Assembly (NCBI GenBank): GCA_034509495.1
Contig: CM067512.1
Coordinates: 8,210,468 to 8,274,467, forward strand
DNA from: Acestrorhynchus altus
Taxonomy: Eukaryota > Chordata > Actinopteri > Characiformes > Acestrorhynchidae
Reading direction: 5' to 3'
DNA: 64,000 nucleotides
Of the stretch, positions 25,601 to 38,576 are shown piece by piece (within the stretch, counting starts at the first letter, position 1; each line of letters begins with the position of its first letter). Under the pieces are notes generated by a model, which was not told the origin of the DNA, made no database searches, and saw nothing but the letters and a program-made list of their open reading frames with translations. A program made the translations under genes and the position numbers.

Positions 25601-28600
25601 TACATAAAATACCTCTGCATCAATAGTGATTTAATATCAAAAATGAACGTGAGTGGGTCGTTTGTGTGTCATTTCCAGGAGGCTGACACTCAGAGTACAG
25701 GCTATAAAATATCATAATGAAAGGTTTCACCACCTTAGACAACATAATCCAGTTTGCTGAGTTTGGTGTAATTTGGTCATATGGCCCAGTCCTAATTTTA
25801 AGGTATTACTTTGCTGTTTGTGTGCAGAAAGTGGGTTCATTGGTAAGAGCTCACAAAGACACCTACAAAATATACATACAAATCTGCATGTTAGTCACAG
25901 AAAGGCTGATTGACCGTGGAGGATGGTAGGAGGCTTTGATGAAACCCAAACCAGAACTAACACAAGATCAAACTTGAGCAGTTAAAAGATTAGACATCTT
26001 ACACAACATATTAAAGCAATGATGTGAGGATTAATTCTCAGTCAGAGCGAAGAACCACTAGACTTTCCTGTTTGGTTTTCTGTACATTCTGGTTTGGACA
26101 CTCCACACAGTGTACACATTACATGCAAGCATGTTGACCGACAACTATGCAAACGTCTACTCATGACACCCACACTTGTTGGCAAATAAGTAGGTACAGA
26201 AATGGGTTCTGTATAGTACCAACAGGTTCTTGTAATTGTAGCTGAATGCCTTTTGGTGCTATTTAAAGCCATTTTCTAAACAATAACTAGAAACAGGTTT
26301 TCCATCATATGGAAGAACCATTTATGCATTCCCTGCTACTGTGGTCATATTTAGGTTGGATGAAAACAGACAACATTTCAATAGTCTCACGTAGGGGACA
26401 GTAGAATTATGTACTGCTTTTCCTTGAGCTGTTTTCCAATAGTACACTACAGGCATATAACAATTCAGAACAAAGGTTTAACTTTTACTTCACAAAGAAA
26501 AACCTACAAATCAGAGTCAATCTACATTCATAATCATAGAACAGGTCCAGTTACAGAAAACTATGAAGAACATCAACAAGGAACATACAGAAATGTGTAC
26601 ATTCACTTTGACCAGTATTAACACTGGACTGTCAGTGTGGCAGGTCCTATTTATAGAATTCATAGACTGATTGTGTAAATAAGAAAAGGCCCAGAATTGC
26701 AGGGACACAGAACAGGCTGGAGCAGGTGTGTTTGAAACCGTTGTTGCAGCAGGTGGAGTTGCATTTACCACGTCATCCAAACGTAGAATGGTGAGGTGGT
26801 CCAGTGGGAGTAACTGCATGTCTAAGAATTTACATCTTATCTTAACGCCAGACTTTTTGTCTGGTTGCCAGCTGCACAGTGAATACTAAAGTCAAGTGTG
26901 CTACAGTAGAGTAAAAGAATAGGTTCCATACAAGACACAAAAATGGAAATTTGACTTGATATTTAAAAGTTTAGAGTAGCTTGTAGCTGAAAAATATATT
27001 TAAGAATTTGTATGTATTTTAACTGTAATTACATAAATAATTATGTATCTTTATGTAAAATTCATTTAGATTTACATCAGTAGGTTTGAGACTTTAACCA
27101 ATACTTACAAATTTGCTTTTTTTAAATTCTATTTCTTTTTATTTTTGGTGCAAATAAACAGATACTGCCATGATAAACTGGGTTTCAGTAGAATTAGAGG
27201 TAGTGATGACCTAAAATTTCTATACCATAAAAATAAATGTGTGTATACATGAAATCGATATTAACTCACATCTATGTTATTTTAATAATCATATTGGTAG
27301 CTGTAATATAGCACTGTTTGGAAGTAGGGGTGGGCAGTGTGTTAAAATTCATGATATTTAAAGACAGATTCATAAAACTGTATTTACTGTAATATTTTGA
27401 CAAGCAGGCAAAATGTTTCAGCTGCAACATATTCTTATACTCTCCCATCCTTAGTACACTGGTTTAATTTGCTTCCAAATGAACAGAGCTAATCACAGTC
27501 TCTGTACTAAAATTAGCTTTTAAGCACTTACGATATCCACGATATGCTCAGAAATGCATATTGTGTATTGCAATAACAAAATCTATCATGATTTTGCTAA
27601 AATATCAGTGCACTGCTTAATAACATAAGCTGTTCCCAAAGTCATTAACAGTAGTCTCCCAAATGAGGCCTCCTAACTAAGCCTCCCCCTGATCAAATAA
27701 TATAAAAAAAAACTACATATGTAAATAATATGTATCTAAATGTTACTAGACTGATATTGATCCTTTTGTGTTTAAAATGACAACTAGTAATGAGCAACTA
27801 CTAGTTAGACCCTCAATCTATTACAGTTATTCCCATCTAGGGCTGGGCAATATAGACAAAAATCATATCCAGATATATGATCCAGATATGACGTTAAAAA
27901 TTAGAACATCCCAAGAAAACATTTTGTCTTTATTTTACTGTATTTTATACTGAAATTTGATCTTCATTTTTTCTTTATACTCACTTAGTCTTACACTCCG
28001 TAGTGTTCCTGTGAGAGTATGAATGGAGCTTGGAGCAGGGGGTGGAGCGGAGCGCAGGAGCACAAAATAGGTTTTCCACAGGATCGAAACAGGACGTTCA
28101 GTAACTCAATAAAAACGATATCACCCCATGTATCCCACTCTCTTCATATCCAGATTGCAGGATGTACACTGTGGTTATGTGGCACTGTGCTCATCCAGCT
28201 GGCTGTGTGTTTGCAGAAACTGCAGGAGCAGGACGAGCGAGCTGAACTGCTGAAGGACCGACTGCGCTGGGAGCAGCAAGAGCTGCGCATTCGGTTGCAG
28301 CAGCTGCAGGGTAGCACTGAGAGGATGCGCAACAACAGCCTGGGCTCAGCTGTAAGCTCTGAAAGATCTGATTCAGATAGAGGTAAACCCACCATCACTA
28401 AAGCTCACTCAGATTGTATCTGTTTTACTTTGTTGTTGCTATGAAATGATCATGATTTGAAATGTTCAGGAATTTGTTTACATCTTTATAGTTACTTACA
28501 TTTATTCATAAATAACGTACCTTCTGTTCATCAAATCTTATTACAATGTAATTACTTTGTTATTAAGTATAGCCATTAACCTTATCCCCTAACCTTACCC

Positions 28601-29123
28601 CAACAATGACCTTGAGATATTATTGACAAAATGTAAATACATGGTTAAAATTAAAATTACACTTTTCATTTATGGTGCATGTTAACAGATTTGGTACGCT
28701 TACAAATTGCTGTGATTTTTCAAATTTTTCTTTGATTTATTTAATTATTTCTTTATAATCTATTTATATCAAACAACAACAACTGTCCTTCAAATCATAC
28801 TGGAATCACCTCCTCTACACAAATATGGAATTTATTGAATGTTTAGAATCCACAGCTGTGACATTCTCTGTGCTTAAATGGGTTATATGTGAAATATACT
28901 GTTATATATATTGTTTATTTCTACTGATTTCTACTGATAGCTGACTTTTAAAGTGTGGTGGGCAGCTAAACTTGAAGCTTTAACAAATTCTATCTGCTTT
29001 TGTGTCACAGAGGACGTGGAGATTGACGTTGAGAGCATGGTGTGGACATTGGAGTCTGACGGTCTAGGCATGGCGCAAGCTGTTGACCATAGTTACTCTA
29101 CACCTGACCACACCTGGTTATGA
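22637..29123 (+). CDS. mxd3: MAX dimerization protein 3 (MAD3), complete, six coding exons
   Basis: bHLH-zipper repressor that pairs with MAX on E-boxes, opposes MYC and recruits SIN3. Exons: 22637-22706, 23813-23912, 24915-24944 (30 nt), 25052-25166, 28217-28382 and 29011-29123. Phases fit and give 197 aa; human MXD3 has 206. Residues 7-23 (NIQVLLQAAEYLERKER) are the SIN3-interaction helix. A basic segment (QRNKRPSPGNSR) leads into the bHLH at about 57-105 (SVHNELEKHRRAQL). The zipper begins KLQEQDERAELLKDRL. The tail has SSERSDSDRE and an acidic IDVES, ending HTWL like MXD3. MXD1 and MXD4 end differently, and prelid1 next door also fits MXD3. Intron 1 holds a 0.7-kb minisatellite. A poly(A) signal AATAAA is at 30546. 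Confidence 0.95.
22979..23683. repeat. 20-bp minisatellite in mxd3 intron 1
   Basis: About 35 head-to-tail copies of a 20-bp unit close to CTCTACTGATGAGTGATCTG. Two main variants, one starting CTCTACTGA and one TTTTATTAA, alternate so that parts show a 40-bp higher-order period. One unit near 23571 is shortened to 19 bp. The sequence is constant in the GAGTGATCTG half and variable in the other half. Confidence 0.97.
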
Positions 29124-30575
29124 CGACTATATAGCTGCTAGCATGAATTCAGACACATTCCAAAAACGGTATTTTGAGGTCCAGGAAGAACAAAATGGGC
29201 CTCAAACCAAAAATATCTGGTGGCTTGCCACAAAAACACTCTGCTGCCATTTTTTAACCATCAAACTCAGGCTTTTTGCAAGCATGACTGGAATTTTTGG
29301 AGATTTGTTTTGTTTTTCTCTAAGAAATAATGATGTGGTGCTCTAGACAGACACACTGTTGACTAACAGCAGTGCGTCAACATGGACATGGTTCTTCTTT
29401 CCTAATTTACTCTCTGATCCCGTTGCACTTGTCAGTCGCCTCCCTTCGAGCTAATTGGCTTCTTTTCAGGGTCAGCCTGCAGTATAGACCTGCTTGCACT
29501 TATCTTCTTTCACTTATTTAACTATTTTATCCTTTTCTCTTGTCTCGATACGTTGCACAAACCAGCTGCCTCAGCACTTACATCGTTTGTTTCAAATTCA
29601 GGGCAACCCTGTTAGGTGTGCAGATTGTGAGATAAAATCGCAGATCATGTCCTTGCGTTTTTCTCAGTGTTGTTAAATTCTGGAAGATGTACAGTACTCA
29701 TTTAGGCTTATTTCACACAATCTACGCAAATACAGTAAATAAAACTGACTTGCATCTGAGGGAAATGAAGGCCTGATTTGGCAGTTAAATTTGGACGTAA
29801 CACACTTCAGACTTTTTACTAGTTACATTAGATCATTTTCAAATAGCTCCAGGTTTAAAGGTGCACTTCACCCACAGAAATGAATGCTGCCACATGTGTT
29901 TAAAATGTAATTGGGATATTAATATGAGCTCTTTTACATGAAGCTAAGAGCACTGTATAGGCATTCCTTTGGGTGAAGTGTGCCTTTAAGGCTTTGATAT
30001 ATAGCTGTAAAAGTTACGACCTTAGTAGTGTCCATTAATAGTCATTAGGCTAATCAATGGTGCCATTCAGATCATTTAGGCCCAAGTCCATTTTGGAATG
30101 TTTAGTGTATTTTAGCTGAGAATGTAGATGAATAGAAATATTTCCCTATTTTTAATGTAGTCACTAGTGTACACCTCGAAGGAGTGTTTCTATAATTTAA
30201 GCCTCTTTTTTTTTTTTTTTTTTTACCACAGCTGTATGTGCAACTCATTATGTTTTCAGTAACAAAATATGTTGGACATAACAGCAAAAGTTCTGCTGAA
30301 ATGCAAGCATTTATGCAACTAATGCTAATAATGTACTTTAACAGTCATGCTTGTTTTATTTTGTTTGTTTTACATTTGTACAGTTATTCAGTGTAAATGT
30401 ACACAGCTAAATAGTACACTGTATGTGATTGTGAACACCAAATGCCTTATGAACTTTTTTGTATGTCATTGGAACACCTCTGTATTTATCTCCTCTCTGT
30501 GTACTCGTATGTAGCATTTTTTAATCAATGTAAACCTTTTGTACAAATAAATATTTTATGTATTTAATTGGACTT
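29124..30575 (+). other. mxd3 3' UTR with poly(A) signal
   Basis: Non-coding sequence after the stop codon, AT-rich towards its end. A canonical AATAAA lies at 30546-30551 in the context CAAATAAATATTTTATG. A T-homopolymer is at about 30207-30224. No other gene was seen. Confidence 0.65.
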
Positions 30576-33500
30576 AACAGCTTGTTTCTGAACTGTTGAA
30601 GCTTGCTGATTTCATTCTAAAAGCACTTTGTCCACTCTGTCCATGCTGGAGTGAAATTCCACATAATCAACAGAAACCAATGCATGTTATAATATAACAT
30701 AAAGTAATAGTTTTCAGAAGGTCCTACATTAAAAACTGAACTGGTGCTACACATTTACTACCAGTAAGGATGTTGCTTTCATATCAAAACCTTTTTGTGA
30801 TCATTTATAGTAAAATGGTCATCAGAAATGGTCCAAATTCTCATTGCAAACACCCCCCAGAGGAAGCTTTAATTTAAACTTTTTCTTTGACCTTGATGAC
30901 ATTTGCCAGATATGTTGACGACCAGAATATTTAACCAATATTTTCTCTTTGATCAGATTAACATTTCAGTCCTGTTCAACATAATTTACCCTGTTCAGTA
31001 GTAGTTAAAAGTTTATATCTGCCTGAGGCTGAGGTTTGACTCATTTCATTTTATTACTGTCATTTCTGTTGTCACCTCTCGTTCAGTGTGTAGAAAAAGA
31101 GTTGTGGAGCAAATGAAGGAGTGAATACATTTAGATGAATGAAAAGATGCTCTAAAATGACTTTAATTACTCTTATTTTTGCATGAATCTCCATTCAACG
31201 TTAAGAACATTTTGGCTGTCTCCTGTAGTCTCCCTTTTGGAGATAGCAATGATATGGTCAGAGCTGGATTATCCTGTTTATCCTGATTAACCTTACCCTG
31301 TTTTATCAAAAAAATGAGTGAGTCCTCAATGAATGGGGGTGAATAAAGTGGTACTTCTATGAGCTGTACAGTAATACAGTCTACCAGCAGTGTTTTAAGC
31401 TCCAGGCAGCTACCCAGCACCATAGGAAGTGGGTTATACAACTGGGTGTCATCCTCTAATGCTCTATCATTTATGAAGGTGATGGCAGTGTCAGTAGTCA
31501 ATAATCAATCTCATCCCAGTCATAAATTTTTATATTAATATCATTTATATTTATGTGAAAACTTCCTCAGAGCTGAGGGAAGAAACATTGAGAGGAACCA
31601 GATTAATAATGATTCAACAATCAACATCAGAGAGCTTTTCTTCAAGATCTGTTGGCTGGGAAACATCATCATGAAAGTCTAGAACATTTCAAGTGATGCT
31701 GAATGGGCACCTCCTGTCTTATTGCATCACTGTGAGCTGTGGGAGCACAGGTACTGCTTCTACCAGCAGTCCGTAAGGCATGGCTTACCCTTCAAAGCTG
31801 AATCTGAAGTGCATTATGAGATGGCCTACAAAACCATGGATGATCTAAGCTTTCCCAGTGCCTTCACTCTGCTCAAGGTGCTGAAATTTAGTGGCAGACA
31901 TTCAGCACCAGAAACACCACTGAGCACAAAGGCAGAGGCTGATGGTCATATTGCCCACGGCTGGAGAACCTCAGATCCTGTAGCTCCCTCTAGCAGCCAC
32001 AGGTATTACCTACAACTGTCTACAGGGGTGTACTTTTTCAGTCTTTATCAGGAACTGGTGGAAGAACAAAATGATAGCTTAACAAACTTCTGTTATTAAC
32101 TATTTAAATATTGTTAAATCATGATTTGTGGTATAAAATCTGGTGCCTTCAAAATCACTCCACAATCAGTTCACATATCTTTAACTTGGGGAACCTCATT
32201 CACCTTGTTCTGTGTCCATAAGTGGAGCAGGAAAACTTCTTGGATGAAGAAAAATTTCGAGTCTTCAGGGGCAGAATGTGCATTCCTTGCCCCCTTAAAA
32301 AGAGAAAGAGGGAGAAGGTGCCGCTCTGTCTACTCTACTGTTGAAGCTCAAGAGGTTTAGGCATGACCCAGTTATAAATAACAAATGAATGTTCTGGAAT
32401 AAATGTTATTTTCACATTTCAAGTCAAATTTTTAAATTAAACCGTGCATTTTGAAACAAAGAACTATAGCCAGCATGCAGACACTGTGATGGTGATTCTA
32501 GATGGGGACCGTAGCTGGACCAATAACAGTGATAGCAGTGTTGGAGGAGACTGATTCGTTGTAACATGAACTGTAACCAAGAGTTAAATTTATTAACTAG
32601 TTTTTAAATATAAGTTTGGTTAATTTAGTTAAATACAGATTTCCACACACTGTATAATGTTCTATTTTAGGAACAGAGTGATATTTGGAAGTGCTGGGTT
32701 CCCTAGTTAGAATGGGGAGTGTTCCATGTGTAAGCTGTCTGACACCATGATGTGTATAATGCAAACATACGTTCTACTGCCACAAAGTGGAACATTCTGC
32801 TCACACAGAAGGGTTAACACAGGAACAAGCCAGAACATGTAGGGCAAATGTAGAAGAGAGTGGGCCACAACCCAGCACAGAGGAAACTGTAACATGGACT
32901 TTGTAAAAATACAAGTAAAACATGACTTGTTCCTGTTTTCATTTTCACAATGTTGTGCAAATTTTGAAAGCAATCAGAGAGATATTTCCCCAGATTCACC
33001 TAGAAGACTATTTTAGTATAACTGTTAATTCTGTAGTATAATTATTTCCATCGCAAGTGCTTTTGATTCCTGAGTTGTGTGTGCAAGTCAGATCATTCAC
33101 AAGAATATTATTTAGTGACTGTAATAAAGCAATTAAGTATATATTTAAAATCATTAAAGTATATGACTTTCCATGACATATCTACTCTATACTCAATTTT
33201 CCTCCACACACAGAGGGTTTACTTAATATCATCACATGTTGGATCACTGACTTCTGGCAAAAGTATATGGACCTTTCAGTATCTGGTTTGTCCAGCCCTA
33301 GCAGGTTCTTACATGTTTTTATTTGTAGGAGAAATATGTAAATTGGTGGTATACTAATACCTTATTTATGAAAAATACAGTGGTGATTAAACATTTGTGA
33401 ACTCTAGAATTTTCCTCATAAAAAATCAAATCGAACTATTATATTTAGTCATTTTTTATTGAGGAAAAATATTCAGTGTTACATCCTTGAGTGGCATAAG

Positions 33501-34244
33501 TATGTGACCCCCTTGTGTAGTTCGTGGGTTTGCTCCCATGAACTGCTTGCTTCCTTCCACAACATTTCTATTAGCGTAAGGTCAGAACTTTGACCTAGCC
33601 ATTCCAAACCATTCTTTAACCTTTTTTTGGTATAGAATGATTTGTGTGGTTAGGGTTAGTGTGTTGTTGCAAGATTTAGCTCACACAGGTGTGTTTACTG
33701 CACATTATTACTATAATTGTTATTGTATTTCCTGAACAATTATCTCCTATATTTTTAATATACTGTTTATTTCTATTTTTAAATACATTGCTTTTTGGGT
33801 GTAACTGGGATGTTATCATAATTCACACCCGATTGTCTACTACTGATTGAAAACACCTAATTTCACCTTTAAATTATGTGCTAATCCTAAAGGTTCAAAT
33901 ACCTTTGCCACTCATAGATATGTAATACTGAATCAATATTGGTTCTCCTAATGGAGAGGTTTATGCAGAAATGTAAAAAAAATCTAAAGTGTTTACAAAC
34001 TTTCAAGTGCCACTGTTCTTGAATTCTATTCATTATTGTTTAAATGTTTGACATTTAACATCAGTTCACAGAGACAGTTCTAACTAATTCTACACTTTAA
34101 TTCACATAGCAAATTATCACTGCACTATGAAATGTTCTTCACCAGTGCAGACAAAGGTTTTCTAAGCTATTTCTTAAGCTTACATCATGGTTCTTGACAT
34201 GTTTATATCAATTAGTAATAAAATAAGTTTAACAAATGAACACA
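30576..34244. other. Spacer between convergent mxd3 and prelid1
   Basis: AT-rich DNA with an inverted-repeat transposon at 33377-34017. The plus-strand open frame at 31722-32099 (125 codons) has no family resemblance I can name and no splice or promoter support. Nothing else recognised. Confidence 0.5.
33377..34017. mobile_element. Non-autonomous DNA transposon with terminal inverted repeats, copy 1
   Basis: The left end ACAGTGGTGATTAAACATTT and then GTGAACTCTAGAATTTTC is matched by the inverted right end ACAGTGGCACTTGAAAGTTT and then GTAAACACTTTAGATTTT. The interior includes the family phrases TTATTGAGGAAAAATATTCA and GTGGCATAAGTATGTGACCC. No ORF. A second, shorter copy is at 41440-41996. 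Confidence 0.8.
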
Positions 34245-34264
34245 ACAAGATTGGATAGAAAACA

Positions 34265-34270
34265 TTTATT
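34265..34270 (-). terminator. prelid1 poly(A) signal
   Basis: AATAAA on the minus strand, 540 bp past the prelid1 stop. The downstream sequence (towards lower coordinates) is A/T-rich. Cleavage is expected 10-30 bp further on. Confidence 0.6.
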
Positions 34271-34809
34271 GACAGTGAGCAAATGCTACTGTCTAAGAGC
34301 TTTGAAGATTTTCCATTTATTTATACATTTAATAATGGTTTTCTTTACTTGTTAATTTAATTTCAAACATACACACAGACAGTGCCGTCCACTGCTATCC
34401 ATTCTTCAATTCTTTTTTAAATGCTGGAACACTTGTGCAGTATTTAAATATCATCCAGGCAATGGCTACTAGACACATGGACCCATGAACACTCATATCA
34501 CTTCAATTTGAAGCAATGAAGTAACTGTATACAGCAGAACAGAAGGAGAAGACATGGCTTTTTGATCCTAATTTGATTTCAATCAGGTTTCACAACAGAA
34601 ACTAAATCAACAGAAAGACAGAAATGGTTTAAAATATCATGTAAAAGAAAACTGGACAAAAGTAAGGAAACTATGCAAGGCATGAGAGGATGATGTACCT
34701 GTGAGTCAGGCTTGCCTTCACTCACTGGAACAACCGGACCCTTTTCCAGAAAGCCTCAATAACATCAGGCACAGGCTTAGAAAAAAAAAGCCAACTGTCA
34801 GTCTTCACA

Positions 34810-36676
34810 TCATACATACTGTTTCTTCTGTGCTTGAGAGGCCAGGTCTTTTGCCTTCTCTTTAGCAGCAAGCGCAGTCTCCCGCGCCTTCTCAGTTGCA
34901 GTCTCTGCCAGTGTTCGCGTGGGTGTTTCACCTACATAATAATTAAATGCAGATTAGCAAAATATAGAATTACAGCCCAACTAATAATTAATCACATTTC
35001 CTCTTTCGTATAACATCAGGCATAAAGAGGTGAGAAAGTTTTACCCTGCATTTTAGCCAACATGTATTCAAATCCTTTCATAGTCTTTGTGACACTGCTC
35101 TTAAATCTGGCAAGGCCAAATTCCTGGAGGTGATGAAAAGAGAGGCCATTTAGAGACATGAAAACACAACGGTGCCAAAAAAATGTTGGAGGTTAACTGA
35201 AGTAATTTAAGCACAGACTAAACAGCTGTTCGGCTGTAAACACACCCTCACCATTAGCCTGTATTGGCTGTGCTATTTTAGTGACTGCTGGTAATTTTAT
35301 AGGTTATAAGTGTAATGCAACCAAAAATGTGAGATGCTGCTGGCACTATGTTATTCAAAACCCCCATGACGGATTCTGTGTTGCCATAGCGATGGATGTC
35401 CTTCGGCCCACTGACCTGAACAGCTCGGGAGAGGCCATACAAGCTGGAAGAGATCCAAGCCTCTCTCTTGATTTCTGTCCAGTTGGTATTGTCAGGGTTC
35501 ACTCTGTACACACAACGCTCTTCAACAGACTGAAGAGAGAAAAAAAAAAAAAAAAAAAAAAAATCAAGTTACAAATGCAGACAAAAGCTGGTATGAAACT
35601 CAAGAAGGGGATTTTACCACATGAATTCCTGACATTTATACTTTAACTAATTTCTTCTACGTGGGGTGGTGTTCTCTCTGTTCTCCAGCTGTAAATCTGA
35701 ATCATTAATTTTCTTTCCAAGAATGTGAGGGTAGCCAAAAAAGCCTCTTATTCCTCAGCCATTGTAATTACAACAATCGTATTATTAGTACTCAAGTCAA
35801 AGATGTTTAAGTAATAATAATCTAAAAAACAGATTAGAATAATTTTATTTCCTGTATCAGCAAAGTCAGAGACAATCCTGGAGTAGTGCCAATTCTGGAC
35901 TGGAATTTTAAATCCACTGGCATCTGCAGTAACTACTATCTAAGGATATTTTCTGAGTGAGCAGCAAAGCACATTTGTAAGTCGCTCTAGATAAGGGCAT
36001 CTGCTAAACGCCATAAATATAACCAGAATAATAAAAATATGTTCTTCATCTACAATTAAACAAGCCAATGACTTATTTTACTTCATTAAATAACATATTG
36101 TTCCAGCAAATTGATTGCATGATTGCAGCCTGAAGGCAAAAACAGCAAGAGCATTCTAGAGTTTAACTGAAACTAAGAGAAAGGATTATGGCAAGATTAG
36201 GTAGAGCTCACCATGACGCGTGTATGGCTGATATTCCACGTGAGAGTGACCATTGTTCTGTTCTTAGGATCCACTACAGAGTCCTCAATAATGTAAGCTT
36301 TACGTGCCATGTGAGCAGGCAAAAATTTCTCTGCCCAGCGGGGTGCTCGGCTGGTTTTGGTCAAGAGTCGTCTGGAAAGGAGACGATTATCAGGAGTCAC
36401 CTCCCGAAAGATGATGTCTTCAGTCAAAACATGATTACTGAGGAGGGAGAGGGGAAAAAAAGAGGATTAAATGGGAATATGCTTCTCTTGTTTCCTAAAT
36501 CATAATCCACCTCTATAAAAGTCACCTTTAAAATGTTATTAAACAAGCATTTGTTGAGGAAAACAGCCCTAGCTTTGTTTTTACCTGTAAGGGTTGGGGT
36601 ATCTTTGCCAAAATGCTACAGACACTTGGTCCCATGTGCCTTTAAGAAATCCCGCACAGCTGAAATACTTCACCAT
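34810..36676 (-). CDS. prelid1: PRELI domain-containing protein 1, complete, five coding exons
   Basis: Intermembrane-space lipid carrier that, with TRIAP1, moves phosphatidic acid from the outer to the inner mitochondrial membrane for cardiolipin synthesis. Exons: 36676-36585, 36437-36212, 35529-35416, 35123-35045 and 34931-34810. Phases fit and give 210 aa; the human protein has 219. The start MVKYF and the pattern VAFWQRYPNPYS are diagnostic. The PRELI/MSF1 domain covers nearly residues 1-172 and includes REVTPDNRLLSRRLLTKT, APRWAEKFLP and NWTEIKREAW. The tail is an Ala/Lys/Glu LEA-like repeat (TEKARETALAAKEKAKDLAS) ending KKQYV, as in PRELID1 rather than PRELID3. The ATG sits 31 bp after a good 3' splice site (TTTGCAG), so the 5' UTR is probably split. 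Confidence 0.96.
35935..36025 (+). mobile_element. Short L2-type LINE tail fragment, prelid1 intron 2
   Basis: Carries GAGCAGCAAAGCACATTTGT and then AAGTCGCTCTAGATAAGGGC, nearly identical to the tail at 3650-3720. A second trace of the same tail lies at 37437-37482. Confidence 0.8.
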
Positions 36677-36889
36677 TGTTCCCACTTAAGCAGCAATGGC
36701 AAAGAACTGCAAAGAGAACACATTTCACTGCTGATCAGGTAAGGACTACAGTTCACCATGCAAAATACTACGATATTCACATTAGTCAAGATGCTATGGT
36801 TGTGTCAAAGATGCAGTTTGAATAGTTTTTTACTATAATAACCAAACAGGGAAGGGAGTATAGGCCCTCAAAGTCAAACACCAGTAAAC

Positions 36890-37385
36890 CAGGGCCACAA
36901 AGACAAAGCCATACCGTGGTCAAGAAACAGTCCGGGGATCAAACAAGAAAATCCAAACAGCAAGGGGCAAGGCAAGAATCAGAGTAACAGGCAAGCAAGG
37001 TCATACACAGAGCAAAGAATATCAGAGAGGAAGGCCGTGAAATGCCAGGATAACCAAAGAATTCTCGGTCCAGGGTAGCGTGAGAATGGTCCTTTTATAC
37101 TGCCACTAAACATTAGTACTCAGGGCTCCCTGGACGTGTCTGGTGTGAGGTCACGTAATTGTGTGTGGAAGTGATGTCATTGTGTGGTGCGTTCTGGGTT
37201 GAGTAGTGATGTCATTGTGTGGTGCGTTCTGGGTTGAGTAGTGCTCAGACTGGAGATCGCAGGTAGCGCTGAGTGTAGGAGGAATGGGAGCACTCTCCGC
37301 ACCAGACATGACAGGTTGTTGGAAAGTAGGGGCTAACTCCAGCCTCCCAGTCACAGAGTAGGGTTTAGTTCCACTGCCAGACAAA
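36890..37385. repeat. Dispersed repeat with a 35-bp direct duplication, prelid1 5' intron
   Basis: Complex repeat-like sequence, possibly an old LTR-retroelement piece (weak). At 37171-37240 the unit GTGATGTCATTGTGTGGTGC plus GTTCTGGGTTGAGTA occurs twice head to tail without mismatch, indicating a recent duplication. Confidence 0.45.
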
Positions 37386-37514
37386 CAGACCAGACTAATC
37401 TAATTTCACATAATCGTGTATCACGTTAGTAAAGTGCTAAATTACTCTGGATAGGTGCATCAGCCAAATGCCATAAATGTGCCACACACTACTATTACTG
37501 TGTCTGTGTTGATG

Positions 37515-37701
37515 CAGTGTTTCTCAACCCTGGTCCTAGAGGCACCCTTACCCCTCATGTTTGAGCTTTAACACACCCCCTGCAACGCTGAAAGGGTTTT
37601 GTAAGGAGAACGGATTTATTTAATCAGGTGTGATGGAAGCAGAGAAACCTCTGAAATATACAGGGTAGGGGTGCCTTTAGGACCAGGGTTGAGAAACACT
37701 G
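37515..37701. mobile_element. MITE with about 35-bp terminal inverted repeats
   Basis: The left end CAGTGTTTCTCAACCCTGGT and then CCTAGAGGCACCC is answered by the inverted right end CAGTGTTTCTCAACCCTGGT and then CCTAAAGGCACCC. About 187 bp, no coding potential; a widespread vertebrate-type non-autonomous DNA element. Confidence 0.88.
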
Positions 37702-38198
37702 GTTTACTGGAGTGTGTAGGCCTACATATACATTCTCAAAAGGAGACACCAATGTTCACTAAAGCTTACATATCAAACTAGGTAAATCAGTCCTATCTGA
37801 CTTTTAAAAAGAACGAGTCATTTAAACAGCACACTACTGAAATATTAAGTTATTATTAAGTTAATTATAAATTAAGAAATTACACTAAACAGGAGCTTTG
37901 ATGATTTATCCTGACATTAAGTTTTAAATAAACCATCCCAAACTACAAACAAAGCCAAACTACAGAGTCTCTAAAGCATCACTGCAGTCAAATCAGACCT
38001 GATGACCAGCGGCTGGATTTAGAGGTGAGAGATCCACATCCAGATCCAGAAAATGAAAGAGTAAATAAATGTCCCCGGTTTAGTGAAACGTTCCCTCAGT
38101 TTTAACACGTCTTTACAGCAGTTTAACTAAAGTATTCTGGTATTAAACTCAGATCATGTGCTGTAAAAGTCAGGAAACGGGTAATGAAATCTGTCCGG

Positions 38199-38316
38199 AT
38201 CCGGACAGTAAGGAATCCGTCCCGGGATTTCGTTCCGTCCGGCTGAGCGGCTGTGTGAATGACTGAGCTCAGCCGGTCGGAACGAAATCCCGGGACGGAT
38301 TCCTAACTGTCCGGAT
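38199..38316. repeat. GC-rich inverted repeat, 50-bp arms and 18-bp loop
   Basis: The arm 38199-38248 matches the reverse complement of 38267-38316 with two mismatches. Each arm contains CCGTCCCGGGATTTCGTTCC. A small nested palindrome TGTCCGGATCCGGACA lies at the outer left edge. It is in the prelid1 5' intron, 260 bp downstream of the presumed first exon. Confidence 0.93.
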
Positions 38317-38576
38317 CGCATTTATTTAAACAGTGACTCTGCTGATATAAAAGCTGTTAAACTAAAGGTTCAATGCGGCGCGGAGAACCCCCCCCCTTCA
38401 TTAACCCAGTGCTAAATAAACCGGATTCATAATAAACCGGATTCCTCTTCAGCCCAACCCGCCGCTGTCCTTCAGACCCCTCACAGCAGGGTTACCGGCT
38501 CCCCCAGACTAACACACACTGCTCCGTCACTGACTCAGAGAGAAGACTGTCGAAGAGGACATACGCTCATATTTAC

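Noticed and set aside
22637..29123. Assignment of the bHLH-zipper gene to MXD1 or MXD4
   Set aside because: The MEVQACNIQVLLQAAEYLER start, the short HTWL end and linkage to prelid1 fit MXD3 better.
31722..32099. 125-codon plus-strand frame
   Set aside because: No recognised domain, no splice or promoter signals, in a spacer between convergent genes.
34722..34931. Arg-rich 69-codon frame on the minus strand
   Set aside because: A frame-shifted shadow of prelid1 exon 5; the correct phase gives the family's Ala/Lys/Glu tail ending KKQYV.
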